Part shown: positions 1 through 12,549 of the stretch, one piece after another | Layout: each line of letters starts with the position of its first letter | Numbering within the stretch: the stretch's first letter is position 1 | From: Argentina anserina | Taxonomy: Eukaryota; Streptophyta; Magnoliopsida; Rosales; Rosaceae | NCBI RefSeq assembly: GCF_933775445.1 | Contig: NC_065872.1 | Coordinates: forward strand, 8,122,001 to 8,186,000 | DNA: 64,000 nt | Direction: 5' to 3' | Notes under the pieces: model-generated | Database searches by the model: none | The model's input: only the letters and a program-made list of their open reading frames with translations | Told to the model about the DNA's origin: nothing | Position numbers and translations under genes: made by a program

Positions 1-2607
1 AGACTCAAACTCAAACTCATTACCTCCAATATCTTCATCCTCATCATCAGAGACAAAATCATCCTCATGAAGCTCTCTTACCTCTCGGACACCACTCAAG
101 GATGGTAATTCAATATCCATTTCCGAGGCTTCTTGATGCATTTCCATATCATCAATAACATTACACTCTACAAGCCATTCTTGTGCTTGTTTAGCTTCTT
201 TGGCAAGTAGTACCTCATTTCCTTTGTCATTTCTTCGGTTTTTGTTAAGGATTTGACATTGAATTGAACATATACTAACTTGTTCATTTTTGAGCAATCT
301 AGTATATTCTTTTTCTTTGTGTGTATTGATTGAAATATGCTCAAATTCCTCTCACATCCGGATGAGCTTGTAGTTAATGAGAGAATCCTTATTGCCATTC
401 TTTGCAATATTGGTACATCATTTCCATAAGTGTACCACCATGCAACTACAACAAAATTAAAATAGCTAAGGACATACATAATATTGTTCTAATAGAAATT
501 ATAATAGCTCTAATAGAAAGACAATTTATCAAGTATGAGTATAAATAATATAACTTAAACAAGTTACATACCCGAATTAAAGTGTTTTTTGGCGCATCCC
601 GATTTGGCCAATGATCTTCCAAACACACCTTCTTTATTTCTATACTTAGGTAACTCCTCATTCATGACTTGGCCTTGGAATTCTTCATCAATGAGGTAGA
701 AACGCTCTACACATTGAATACAACTATGCATGAAGGCCCCCTTCAAACATATGCTTTCATTCTTGAAGAAGTAATCATGATTCAAGAAGTAAGTCGTCAA
801 ATGCAATGGACCATCAAGCCGATCATGAGCTTTAGTGTCCATAATTTCCAAGATAGGAGCATAGTTGACCTCTTGATTGTTGTATACCTCTTTGATCACA
901 TTCCTTGCTTGTTATAGCTCTCCATATAAGAAACTCATCGATGACTTTTTATCTCCATCAACAAGGCGAATAACCTTCACTAAAGGTTCAAATACTTTTA
1001 AGCGAAGTGAAACGCCATTCCAAAATGTCATACTCATTATGGTAGCAAATGCCACTTTCCCCTTTAAAGTATCAGAATACTTACTATCTTCCCATTCTTT
1101 ACTAGCAAACATGAGTCTCAACAAATGCTTCTTGTTATTCAAACTTTGCAAAGTTAGGAAAGAAGTAGCAAACCTAGTAACTCCCGGCCTCACTATGTCT
1201 TTCTTCTTTGTACAATTCCTCATCATGGCCAAAGTCTTGTGATGTGAATAAATAAAGACGGTGAAGGCTTTGGCTTTCACAATTACCACTTGGAACTTAC
1301 GTAGGGTGCCTATTCCTTGAAGCATGAGATTAATGGTATGAGTGGCACATGAAGTCCAAAAGATGTTGAGCCTTGTTTGTTTCAACATCTTTGCAGCCGC
1401 CATGTTGTTAGAAGCATTATCCGTGACCACTTGAACAACATTTTGTGCCCCAGCTTCTTAAATACATTCTTCAATATAAGTAAAAATGTATTCACCGGTA
1501 TGTGAGTCATTAGAAGCTTCATTTGAAGAAAGGAAAGTTTTGCCCTCTTTGAAATTGACACATAAATTCATGATACATCTTCTTTTCCCAACACTCCAAG
1601 CATCCGTCATGATTGAGCAATCACTCTTAGCCCACTTATGTTCTTGACTCTTAAGTGTCTTTTTTGTCCTCTCAACTTCATTTTTCAACAACGGCTCCCT
1701 TAATTCATATTGGCTTGGAGGCTTATAACCCGGACTATATTGTCCATCCGCTCCCACAAATATTCGAAAACTATCATTATCAAGAGCATGGAAATGAATT
1801 CCATTCTCATACACCAATCTTGCCAAATATCATGCACATCTTGTTTTTTTTCCTTAGCAAATGCATCATCGATAACTTGTTGCTTCTTTCCTTTGCCTGC
1901 ATCGGTAGAAGGATGAATAGATGAAGCATACCTATCGGCAATGTTCTAAAAATCCCCGCCTAGGACCGCCTAGGCGGCGCCTAGGCGCCCGAAGACCCTT
2001 GGCCGCCTCAAGCTTGGGCCGATTAATCCCCGATTAATCCTCTGGGCACTGGTTTTTAGCTGTCCGCCTGATTAACGCCTAGCGTTTTTTAGAACCTTGC
2101 CTATCCATAGGCCCTCTAAAGTCTTTTTTTTGCTCCCATGATTCGAACTTCACCCTCACCATCACCATCATCATCATCATCCCCACCACCACCACCATCA
2201 TCATCATCTCCATCTTCTTCTTGGTTTGTCAAGTGAACTTCTTTTCTTACTCCCAAATCATGAACACTCAAAGCATTCTTCTTTTCTTTCCATTCCAAGA
2301 GTGCTTTTCTACACTTGGCTTTATCTTCATCATTTGTTTTCTTGCATGGGGCAACATTACCCTTTATACAGACTATGTGCTCATTCAATCGAGTTATTCC
2401 ATAAACACTAACTCTCTTGTGGCACAACGTGAAAGTAATCACACTCATTTTTGTATGATCCTCATAAAATCTATACTCTCAACCAATATCAGTTGAAGCA
2501 GGTCTCCATAACGTTTCAGTACCTTCTTGTGTTGTGGTATTTGTCATTGGAGTACAACCTGTTGTATTAGAAGCTCTTGACGAATTTGTACCAACACTAT
2601 GAGCCAT
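1..2607 (-). pseudogene. hAT transposase gene (BED finger, DUF659, hAT dimerisation), degenerate, runs off the window
   Basis: Fragments in order on the minus strand give a plant hAT transposase of the BED/DUF659 class. The putative start is at 2607-2605. A BED-finger half with the motif GNVAPC follows (2116-2448), then a DUF659 part (1458-1826, with IMTDAWS), the transposase core (912-1430, VTDNASNNMAAAKML and ATHTINLML), and the C-terminal hAT dimerisation segment (168-479, TTSSSGCERNLS). An acidic tail continues to position 1 in another frame, so the 3' end probably lies outside. It is broken by a TGA at 2481-2479 where the family has Trp, by a 161-bp MITE between the BED and DUF659 parts, by several frame changes, and by a frameshift near 210. 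Some gaps could be former introns. Such proteins cut and paste DNA; this copy cannot make a full one. Confidence 0.88.
1939..2099. mobile_element. hAT-type MITE, copy 1, inserted in the hAT transposase gene
   Basis: A 161-bp GC-rich, semi-palindromic element. Its left end is CAATGTTCTAAAAATC and the right end, reverse-complemented, is CAAGGTTCTAAAAAACG, so the termini are inverted repeats of about 14 bp. Flanks are CCTATCGG (1931-1938) and CCTATCCA (2100-2107), an 8-bp duplication with six matches, as expected for hAT insertion. The interior carries CCTAGGCGG-like palindromes and a GATTAATC repeat. It has no coding capacity. A second copy lies at 47908-48056. Confidence 0.85.
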
Positions 2608-3368
2608 CACAATTTTAAACCTGTAAATGTAATACATTATGTATATTATACTTTAACTCAGTAAGCATAAGTGCATAACCAATGTCCTAAACACAAAAAC
2701 ACAATCAATATATAATTCATTGTAAATCCATCTCAATTGTTCTTCTTGTATATACCCTAGTATTTGTGTTTGCATTTGCTACTGAAAAACTTAACTTTCA
2801 GAGGAGGTGATAGTGCCTTTCACTTATTGAAGCTCAGTACATGAACTTTCCTACATTTCACTAACTCTATTGCTGTAATATATTTCAGGTTTATTCATAA
2901 TGTTATTAACTACCAAGTTTCTTCAATGAGTTCAATCTCTAGAGCTAGAGTGTTTTCAATTACTGCATCATGAATCATATTGGCCATTCCAAAATTTGTC
3001 CATACCAGTGAAACTATACGAATCATACAAATCATACTTTCCTACTCTTTTGATGTATGAACGATTGAAATTAGCTAAAACATGGTAATATGGCAACATC
3101 TACTGAGAAACTAAACTTTCAAAGGCACAGTTCTCAGGTTATCAGTACGACAGTCCCTAAGAAGCAATTATACCTGAATGAAAATCATTTACAACAGAAA
3201 CTATAACTAAATGCCTAAACCTGAATCAAAACTGCACTCAAATAATAACTAAGCATATTATTTCAATAACATCAACCATCTAACAATCCATTGCAAAACC
3301 CAGAAGCACAAAAGAGTATTTACCTATTCAAAGTTCAGAATTTACACTATAATCGCCTATCGCTTCAG
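2608..3368. other. flank of the hAT pseudogene, no gene seen
   Basis: AT-rich sequence upstream of the hAT gene start. It could hold its promoter or a non-coding first exon, but I see no coding segment or repeat here. Confidence 0.4.
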
Positions 3369-3472
3369 GCCTCCTCCTCTTGATCCACAAAAATCAATAG
3401 CCTCCTTCTCTTGATCCACAAAAACCAGTCGCCTCCTCCTCTTGATCCACAGAAACCAGTTGCCTTCTTCTC
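3369..3472. repeat. 31-bp tandem repeat, 3.3 copies
   Basis: Three consecutive 31-bp units (3369-3399, 3400-3430, 3431-3461) differ by a few bases, followed by an 11-bp partial unit. Each contains CTCTTGATCCACA. The minus-strand reading frame across it is an artefact of the repeat. Confidence 0.85.
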
Positions 3473-3689
3473 AGGTCGATCGAGGTTTTCAGACCTCCAG
3501 CTCCATAGATGTCGCCAGCGTCGGTCGTGTTCTTTAGTTCTCAAACAAGGTTCGATCGAGAATTTGAAGGAACTGTAGTTCTCTTCTTTGTCGAATAGAT
3601 GTGGACTGCGCACAATGGTCTTTCCATTTTTCGCCTTCTATTTTCAACCTAAATCCAAACGACAACGTTTTACTTAAAAATAAAAAATT

Positions 3690-3845
3690 TAAACCCACTG
3701 AAATATTGGTCAATATCGATTTGACCACCGATATATCGTTCGTTGACCCAAAATATCGGCTGACCGATATATATCCCCGATATGTAACATATCCTATCGT
3801 TTTCTAAATATTAGCGATATATCGCCGATATATCCGATATTTATA
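3690..3845. repeat. CGATAT-rich interspersed repeat end
   Basis: Dense alternating motifs such as CGATATATCG, ATATCGGC and CCGATAT end at ATAAATCGTAGAACATTTGG. Strings like this are typical of the ends of a plant interspersed DNA element. Read on the other strand, the edge (CAAATGTTCTACGATT) resembles the end of the MITE at 1939-2099, but family identity is not established. Confidence 0.5.
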
Positions 3846-4490
3846 AATCGTAGAACATTTGGGGAAGATCAGGAAATTGAAGCTTCTGGCCTAATGGCTT
3901 AGACTGGTTTGGTCCAATCTTGCGGCTGCGTAAGGTTTTGCACCAGCGTTGTTCTTTGGAGCTAGAACAACGACTTATATCGGTGGAGCAATGATTCAAT
4001 GGTGCTTTGATTGAGCAGGAGGCAATTTCCTTAAGCGCTTTAGGCAATCATGCTATCTTGGTGGTGTGAAGCCACAGTGATGGAGGTGCTTCAGTGGGAG
4101 CAATCATGCCCGCCGAAGATGGTGAGGGGTACTAGGTTTGAAACCAGATTCGGGTTTTTGGGCTTGGGTCTGAGATCTGACTTGGGCCTTTTTACTCTTG
4201 GCATGTGGGTCTGAGTTATTAAGTCCAGTTTTTCTTTTTAAGAATAAGTTGAGGTATGTTTTGACGTAGCTTCGGGGTATACCTTGACAACGTTATTTGG
4301 TTACTTATTCTTGTGTTTTGGACTTTTTCCCTAAGGTTGTATTGTTTTAGGTAAAATTAGGTTTTGGCTTAAGTTTGTCTTTCATGACTCACTTCTGACA
4401 TAGATAGAGATCTCGCGGTGGGTCATACTGGTAATATAGTATTTTTTTATTCATTAATGAAATGTGACATCTCCGATTATTAAAAAAAAC
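3846..4490 (+). mobile_element. possible truncated LINE-like 3' tail
   Basis: Non-coding stretch of GT-rich, UTR-like sequence ending in an ATTCATTAATGAAATGTGAC-type segment and a short run of A at 4482-4489. This layout is common at the 3' ends of plant LINE copies. No reverse transcriptase remains, so the class is a guess. Confidence 0.3.
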
Positions 4491-5550
4491 GCTTTAAGAT
4501 CATAATGTTCATTTTTTATATAACATTTGAAGTTTGAAGGATATTAGATGTGATTGCGAGTATTTGATACTTGATACGATATAAAATATGACTAATTAAA
4601 GTGTAAACAAGAGATTACATATTGCATTTTGATCTTGTCGAAATAAGAGGTTAGTTGGGATGCCAAGGGATTTTTCCCAATATGGAAATCAATCCTTTCA
4701 TCATTGTTTCTGTATTAGAAGCATATTAAACAATGACTCAAGGATCAATAGCAATCTAAAGCATGATTGGTGGATCATTGAAAAAGATTGTTTTTGAAGG
4801 CTAATCTTATTCTCTAATCGTTTTAAATGGCATTCTCATGTGCTATATAATACCATGCCCATAATGCTCTTAATTTTTCTAATCAAATTAGTTAGAGATT
4901 TTGTTGAGAACTTTGAAATATTATTGACCAGGTCGATCAAGTAGACTAATTGTTACTTCAAAGCAGTCCAAGCAGATAATGATTATATAATCCATAACAG
5001 TTTGTTAGCGGAACAAAAGTTACTGATGAGCAGTGTATTATCTACTGTTTATTGAATAGAAGTACATACATAGAAGAACTTGTGCATTTTTACATAACTA
5101 AGGATTTTTTTACAACCACCATATAGCCTCCATATGTGGAACCTCCATTGACACTGAATCACTGATTGTAGTTAAATTCAAGTTATTCAAAAAGAGAAAA
5201 ACTTTTAAGTAAGATATTTCGACACAAACGAATATCTAAATGACTAAATCTATATTTTTGTTGTTGTTAAGTATATGGTGCTCAAACCAATTTTATATGC
5301 AAGTATAATTGCTATGAGCATCCATTTGTCTTTCTGCAGAGTTAGAGAAAGGATCGATAGGTAACCATGAACGATTCCCTCTAGTATTTTTAGTACCATA
5401 TCCAATTTTTGATCTAGCTACTTAAACTTGTGAGTTGTTGCAGGCGGTGGTTAGGAAATTAGGATTACTGGATTAGTATTTTATCCGGAATGCTTGTTTA
5501 TGAAGTAGTCAGTCTTTGAAGCTACAGGTCTTTATGATTCTGCTAATCAT
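4491..5550. other. intergenic, nothing recognised
   Basis: AT-rich DNA without a credible open reading frame, RNA gene or clear repeat. Confidence 0.5.
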
Positions 5551-5986
5551 GAAGTTATTGGAAGACACATTGTCTATTACTCCATCAATATATAAGTTAA
5601 TCAATATAAGATGAGCATAATTAGTTGGTGTATATAACTTTGAGAATATGAGTTGCATTTTCTTTTTTGTCCCGACTCAATACAAGGGTGAAGATGAAAA
5701 TTCTTAAGAGCACCTGTTGCAAAAGTAGGGGAAGGTTGATATCCAGCAGTTGTGACTTGTGCGGAAGGTTGATGCAAGTACGATATATTGTGTCGGTTTT
5801 TATATTTATTGATGATGGATCACGCACATTATAATTAATGTGAGCCTTTCACCCATGTGTTTCTGGGAAAGCTATTGGAAGACACATTGTATACTACTCC
5901 ATCAATATATAAGTTGATCAAAATAAGATGAGCATAATTAGTTGGTGTATATAACTTTAAGAATATGAGCTACATTTTATTTTCTT
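5551..5986. repeat. direct duplication of ~115 bp, ~320 bp apart
   Basis: The segment at about 5551-5667 recurs at about 5871-5986 with roughly 90% identity; both contain ATTGGAAGACACATTGT and GAGCATAATTAGTTGGTG. The DNA between them is not repeated. It is probably a local duplication; no terminal repeats mark it as a transposon. Confidence 0.8.
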
Positions 5987-7259
5987 GTATAACACATCCT
6001 ATATTCATGATCAAGTTGGAATAATGAGCGAAGTATTTCCTAGTGTTAAACTCATTTTGCTCACATTGAAGGGACTTTCAAGCGTCTTAGGAGACTATGC
6101 CTTCTAATTAAGCACCGATAAATTACAGCCAAAGCCGTAATTATGAATATTGGATTGGGAGTGGTGATGATGAAGAACCATTCCAAGCCTTCCACCTATG
6201 GAACAATAAGCAAGTTGATTTGCGAGCCCAAGCCGTTGTTTTCGAGTCCTTCTTCACATCTACACCGATTACTGGGACATGGCTACATTGCCTAACAACT
6301 TTGATTACTAGCAATGTCGAGTCGCAAGAAAATTCAGAAGAGCAAATGGTACTTGCATCCAACCCGATGAGATTAGCACTAAACCCAACCTCACCCACGA
6401 AAGTAAGGTTCTAAATACTTAAAACAACTTCCACAGCCCTCAATATCAACATAAAAAAGAGTCTCTTGTTGATTTTATTTATAATTATACAAATTAATTT
6501 CTCCCAATATCTAATTGTTAATTCTTATTACTATAGAACAAATTTATACAAACAAAATAATATTGATAGTTACCATACAATCAATTCAAGCTTCAATCTT
6601 TCATTTGCTACGATATCTCCATGTTCTGAATTTCTGTTCTAGTACTACTAAATATACTTCAAGTCATTGTCATCATTCATAATGTGACAGTGATCATCAC
6701 ATTCGTACCTACTTACCTTTAGCCCTTAACATATGATTGTCCCATAATTTAAATGTGTGGCCATCAAACATGAAATAAACATATCAAATATGTATGACTT
6801 CTTGATTTCATTTCAATATAATTCACATATATTGATATATCCCAAAAATACTGAAATGCTTGAATTGCAAAGCAACATTATGAGTTCCACAATAAAATTC
6901 ATGTCATCTCTCTAGGAACCCACTGGATCCATCAGAACACTCACATCCACTGGTCGTTTTCTTCCATTTTATTTAGGAGTAATAAATTGGCCGAGTCTCC
7001 CATTTTATTTTATCTTTGACCACCTAGCTATACACCTCGATCTTTAAAGTTTAAATGAATTTATTATTAATAAATTACTCAAAAATACCAGATAATAATT
7101 TAGTTTACAAATAACTCATTACTTAATTTGATATAGCAAATAAAGACCAAAATTTACAAATAAAGATAAAATGATGACAAGTTACATATGTCATAAAATA
7201 TTTTACTTTTTGACCTCTCTTTGACCTATAGTGTTTGCTACCATCAATGAAGATGTTAT
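5987..7259. other. intergenic, nothing recognised
   Basis: AT-rich sequence. Short frames at 6141-6414 overlap on both strands and resemble no family I know. No RNA gene seen. Confidence 0.45.
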
Positions 7260-7522
7260 CTGCTATTGTCGATTATAAAAACTAACTGCTATTATCGACT
7301 ATAAAACTAACTGCTACTGTTGAGTTAAAAATCAGCTGCTACTGTCGACTTAGAAGACAACTGCTACTGTCGACTTGGAAGGTACATGCTACTGTCGACT
7401 ATAAATCTAACTGCTACTGTCAACTATAAATCTAACTTCTACTGTCGACTTGGAATGTATATGCTACTGTCAACTATAAATCTAGCTGCTATTGTCGACT
7501 GAGAAACTAACTGTTATTGTGG
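7260..7522. repeat. 25-bp minisatellite with GTCGAC cores, ~10.5 copies
   Basis: Head-to-tail units of 24-26 bp built on CTGCTACTGTCGACT followed by a variable AT-rich half such as ATAAATCTAA or TGGAAGGTA. At least two half-unit types alternate. Units touch without spacers, so this is not a CRISPR-type array. Several units hold the palindrome GTCGAC. Confidence 0.92.
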
Positions 7523-8966
7523 TTTTTGGTGAGTAAAATTCGAATTTTCAAAATTTCTCAAAACATATGCAATATGATACTTAAATGAAAACCCATGACA
7601 TAAGGAACAACTTTATATATTGGCTCACCTCCAAATTGCCGGTGGTTTTGCTGTAAAACTTAAATTTGCCGGAAAAAAAACTAAAAAAATAAGGAGAAAG
7701 AAATTTGTTAGATCTAATAGTGACATTTGATAATTTTCACGAAAATAAGAGTATTTTTGATATTTTTACATTAATTAATTAATCAGTTTTATTATACTTA
7801 TTGTTTGGGCTTATGTCCTAATTTGTATAAGAAATATGAAAAGTGAGTTTTTAATTAATTTAAATGTGATCTAGTACCAATAAGTAATTTCTCCATTTCT
7901 TATTGACCATAGAAACAAAAAATCCTCTTATCACATTTGATAAATTTCTGTCGTAGAAACATTTGATAAATTTCTGTTGCCTAGCACATCCATAGTTCTG
8001 CTTTTTGGTTCTTCAATTTGACCTCCACAGACCACAGGCCGGCCTCAGCTACTAGATTATCCCTCAGCCACTTTTGTTTTAATCTTTTTAGGATCTAGCT
8101 TTCCCTTGTACCTTTTTCCCTTCGCTGCTGCGTCCACCGACTTCTTCATACTTAAAGGCTGATCAAGGATGAAGGACCTCTGATATGAGGGTGCAACCAA
8201 GTCGAGTTGATTACTCAATTTAGAAGTTCTTAAGCTCAGCACAACAAAACTTTAATTCTCCTAACAAGTTGCATCAGTCGTCATAACCTTGCAGAACTTC
8301 ATATCCGTCTTCAAGAAGTGCAGGACTCGGCCCAATTAAAGCTCAGTGAGAAATTACTGTTGACATGTCATATCATTCAATCAGAGAAGGGTGCCGTGTA
8401 CAACTTCATCATGTAGCAGCTGTATGGTTCATTTTAGTCTTCTAGAGCTAAACCTAAGTATCTCTCAGATTTAGATTTACTACACCTCATCGAAGTGCTC
8501 AGTGACGCTCAATATTTACCACCTTCAGCAAAATAACCACCGGTTGAATAGATCAAAGAGCATACACTTATTGATAATGTTGCATCAGCTGCGTTTCTTT
8601 ACTTTATTTATTGTTAATTCATGGTTCAAGTAACCTTGATACAGCTGATGCAGTACTTGAGGGATATGTAGAGTGTTTTAGTTAAGATAACTTTTCTCCT
8701 TCTCAGAGAGAAGTAAATAGATTAAAGATCAGAACAGGACTCAGGAGGGAATCGTGAATTCGTAATTCATAGTTATCATGTGAAAACTTCAGCTTTTCGA
8801 ACTACCTTTCCACATTATTACAGCCGTTCACCTTCAGCACTCTCCACTTGTAACCTAGCTAGCTTTCTGCTCTATTTTGTATATAAACTAACAGTTATGA
8901 AACATCAAGTTCTTCTCTGAAAGTGGAAAGGAATACACCTTTTAGGAGTTTGAGAAAAAACGAGAG
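7523..8966. other. intergenic, possible decayed LTR at its right end
   Basis: No gene is supported. Around 8610-8940 the sequence starts with TGTTAATTC and carries a TATATAA box, much like a Ty1/copia LTR, but no partner repeat or TSD was found. The 61-codon minus-strand frame at 8057-8242 is not recognisable. Confidence 0.3.
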
Positions 8967-8971
8967 GTTTA

Positions 8972-9231
8972 TGTTAGTTCAACAACTTCTTGACTTATGT
9001 AATTGTTAGCTCAATAACTTCTTAACTTATGAAATTAGTTCAACAACTTCTTGACTTATGAAGTTAGTGTAAATGTTAACTCAACAACTTTTTGACTTAT
9101 GGACATATTGTATTTATGTAGTTGTAGTGATTGAACTTTGTGTTAAGTGTTCATATTAGATATGTCTCCTATAATTCTATAAATGTATGATATGAACTTG
9201 TATGAATCACAATTATCTATTATATTTGATT
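8972..9231 (+). repeat. 5' LTR of the copia element
   Basis: 260 bp, starting TGTTAGTTCAACAAC. It carries four imperfect copies of a ~35-bp unit containing CAACAACTTCTTGACTTATG, while the 3' LTR has only two; this accounts for the length difference. The rest is closely similar between the two LTRs. Confidence 0.9.
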
Positions 9232-9764
9232 TGGTATCAGAGCAGATCCAAAAGGTTTTGCTATTTCCTTTTTTTTTTCTTCAAGTAAAACCTCATTGTT
9301 AGAATTTTCTTGTCTCAAATCAGTGTTGTATATGTCTGGCGTTTGTGTTTTGTCAGACGGTGTTAAAGGTCTCGGTATTGCTGTGTGAAGTTCGGCAATG
9401 TTCTACGAGCAGGTCGTCCGACATCTGTGTCTCGGGATGTCGTTGAGGCTCGTAGTCGAAGCCTCTGGATCGTTCGGCTCCTTTCTCAAAAGCTTCTAGG
9501 CTGTCGAGAAGGCACCGTTGTGCATACGCTGTCGTCCACTTGGAAGATAAATTTGACCTGGATGCAACCTTCAACGACCCGATTCCAATATTCCGACCCG
9601 ATTTCAATGTTCAACCAGTTTTTAGTGCATTTACACCGCTAGTGCAGATTCACATGTTTTCTCCCTGTCAGTGCAAGTACACCGATAGTGCAAGTTCACC
9701 TGAAGCAGGTTGCTATTGTTATTTTCTGCTGCATCACTACTGATCTGTTGATTTTTTTTTTACA

Positions 9765-10720
9765 ATGGGTTCTGGAACAGAAGAAAGGTTTCAGGCCAAT
9801 GATGTTCATAAGTTTGAAGTATCTGTCAAGAATTCTGAAACTAGTTCTTTTGGTGGGGCCAAACTCAATGGAACCAATTTCCGTAAATGGAAAAGAATTA
9901 TGACAGGTCATCTCAGAAGCACAAGATGGGGCATGTAACTGGGGTAACGAAAGCCCCTGGTGAAGATGATGTTGATGCCTACACTAAATGAGAAGATGAT
10001 GATGGTCTTGTAATGTTGTATTATTCAAAGCTATGAATGATGATATTGTTGACTTTGGAGAGGCATGTGACACTGCGCAGGAAATATGGAAGACTTTGGA
10101 AGACCTCTATATTAATGAATCTTATTTCATACAGGTTCATGAGTTAATGTGCACCGCTTCAGCAATACAACAGATTGGGCAACCAGTGGCACAATATTTC
10201 ACCAAGCTGAAGAATATTTGGGCTGAGATTGATATGAAACGTCCTTGCAAGATTAAAAATGAGGAGGATATTGTTTGGTACCAAATGGAAAAAGAGCTTG
10301 AACGAGTTCACTATTTTTTTAGAGGTCTTGATGTAAAGCATAACAGTGCTAAAAGAGAGCTGCTCAGAATGACAAAACCCCTAGCCTAACCATAACTTTC
10401 ACATATATCCGTAAGGATGAGTCTCAGCAGGAAAACCTTAATCAGACACAAGTTGAAGTTTCTAGCCTTACTGTTCAGGCAAGATCTCTAGCACCACTCC
10501 TTCAGCAATCAAATTTAGTTCCACTTCATAAGCAAGGACCACCACCAGGCTTTAAGAATCATCCTCGTCCTCCTTACTCTTATTGCAATGATATTGGCCA
10601 TGCCCGTGAGACTTGTTGGAATTTGTATCCGCATCTTAGGCCTAAAATGCCTAATTATCGTCATAAGGCAAATGCATCCATTCAGTTGGTCCAAGAACCA
10701 GATATATATGGTATGGTCGA
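9765..10720 (+). pseudogene. copia gag (UBN2-type) remnant
   Basis: The start is at 9765 (MGSGTEERF). A frame break follows, then a clear UBN2-type gag core at 10033-10389 with EIWKTLEDLY and QYFTKLKNIW. A nucleocapsid-like finger follows near 10580-10620, reading YSYCNDIGHARETCW, where the first Cys of CX2CX4HX4C is replaced by Ser. In a working element gag forms the particle. Stops at several points disable this copy. Confidence 0.85.
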
Positions 10721-10769
10721 ACATGATCATCATAAAGGCGGAGGAGCAACACCCACAACATCAATAACT

Positions 10770-11936
10770 GGTTGTGGTAAGATTGGTATGACTTTAAATA
10801 TTTCTAGCTTTGTTGGTACTGATACATGGATTATCCTCTTCACCAGTACCATATGTTTCTAATGCTAATGGTGAGGCATTCCCTGTGTTAGGAAAAAATT
10901 CAGTTCGTATTACTCCCACAATATAACTTCATAATGTGCTATATGTACCTGTTTTATCTAATCATTTGATATTTGTCCCACAACTGAATACTGAAGCTAA
11001 ATGCTCTGTGACCTTTTTTCTCATGTATGTGATAGTTCAGGATCTTCTCACCGGGGAGTTAATTGGTCGGGGATATCTGAGGGGCAGGTTGTTCCATCTG
11101 GATCAGACATACGCAGAGAAGAAACCAGGAGCACAGTCCCGGACCGCGTTAATCTCCACTTTTAATAAGCTAAGTGAAGTTTGGTTATGACACCGTCGCT
11201 TATGGCATCAATCTTTTAGTATTAACAAAAAATCCATGCCTACTTGTTTATTGGTGTGGATGAGTCAACTTTACGTTATGAAACATGTGTTTTGAGCAAG
11301 AGTCATCGAGCTACTTATTCCCCTAGTATTTATAGTAAAAGCGTTGTTCCTTTTGAATTAATTCATTCTGATGTTTGGGCACATTCGAAAGAACCTACTA
11401 TGTCGGGTATGAGGTATTATGTGTCATTTATTGATGATTGCACACGTCTTTCATGGATTGTTCTTCTTAAAACCAAGGATGAGGTTTTTCCGGCTTTTCA
11501 CACCTTCTATACCAATGTCCAAACACAGTATCATGCCAAAATTAAAGTTATTCGTTCTGACAATGGGAGAGGGGAATATGTGAACCGTGTCTTTCAAGAA
11601 TTCTTTCAAATACATGCTATTGTTCATCAAACAACATGTCCTTACACACCTAAGAAGAACGGGGTATTCGAAAGGAAAATTCATCATTTACTTGAAATGG
11701 CTCGTTGTCTTCTCTTTAGTGCCCACATGCCTAAATATATTTGGGGTGATGCTGTCATAACCTCTGCCCACCTCATTAATTGTCTTCCATCTAGTGTCCT
11801 CCATGGAAAATTTTCGTATGCGGTGCTTGGATCTCATATCTCCTTACCCCCATTTCATAATCTCTATGCTCGTGTTTTTGGTTGTGTTGCCTTTGTCCAT
11901 ATTCCAAAAAGTCAGAGGTCAAAGTTGGATGTCTAG
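10770..11936 (+). pseudogene. copia protease remnant and integrase
   Basis: The expected protease motif near 10820 is scrambled by a deletion: WII is present but not the active-site Asp triad. The pre-integrase segment (about 11040-11230) contains HRRLWH after an in-frame TGA. The integrase core at 11244-11936 keeps the D-D-E pattern, seen in HSDVWAHS, IRSDNGRGEY and NGVFERKIHH. Integrase joins the cDNA to host DNA. The segment ends at a TAG in 11934-11936. Confidence 0.88.
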
Positions 11937-12549
11937 GCAATACTTTGTGTGTTTGTTGGCTATGGAGAACATCAGAAAGGGTATAGGTGCTATCATCCAC
12001 GTACCAGGAAATACTATGTCATTATGGATGCTACTTTCTTTGAGGACATGAGCTATTTTATCTCTTATGATACTGTGTTTCAAGAGGAGCATTCATTTTT
12101 TAAGAGCTGTATCGTGAAGAGGCTAAGATAGGTTCATTTGAGATCACTGATGCATCAGCTCTGAAGACACCACCAGATGATTCTGGTACAGTTGCTTCAA
12201 AGATTTAGGTACCAGAAGCTGACAATGCAACTGCCCCTCCTACCTCCCCTGCTGTTACTTATATCCCTGACCCATGTTTTCCTAGTACAGAAGATCACTC
12301 ATACGAGGTTAGTCACTCTATTGGAGTTAATACTAGTGAGGCTAATAGTAGACAATATACTCTACCAAATAGGTCTACTCGAGGTCAACCAGTAAAAAAG
12401 TATGAACCTACCCTTCAGGCCAAATGTAAGTATCATGTGGCTAATTTTGTGTCCACCAAAAGATTGTCTAAGTTATATGAATCATTTGTAAATCAAATAT
12501 CCGTTATATCAGTACCTAACAAAGTGCATGATGCATTGGGAGACCCAAA

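Noticed and set aside
7260..7522. CRISPR-like array
   Set aside because: Units are contiguous with no unique spacers, and this is plant nuclear DNA.
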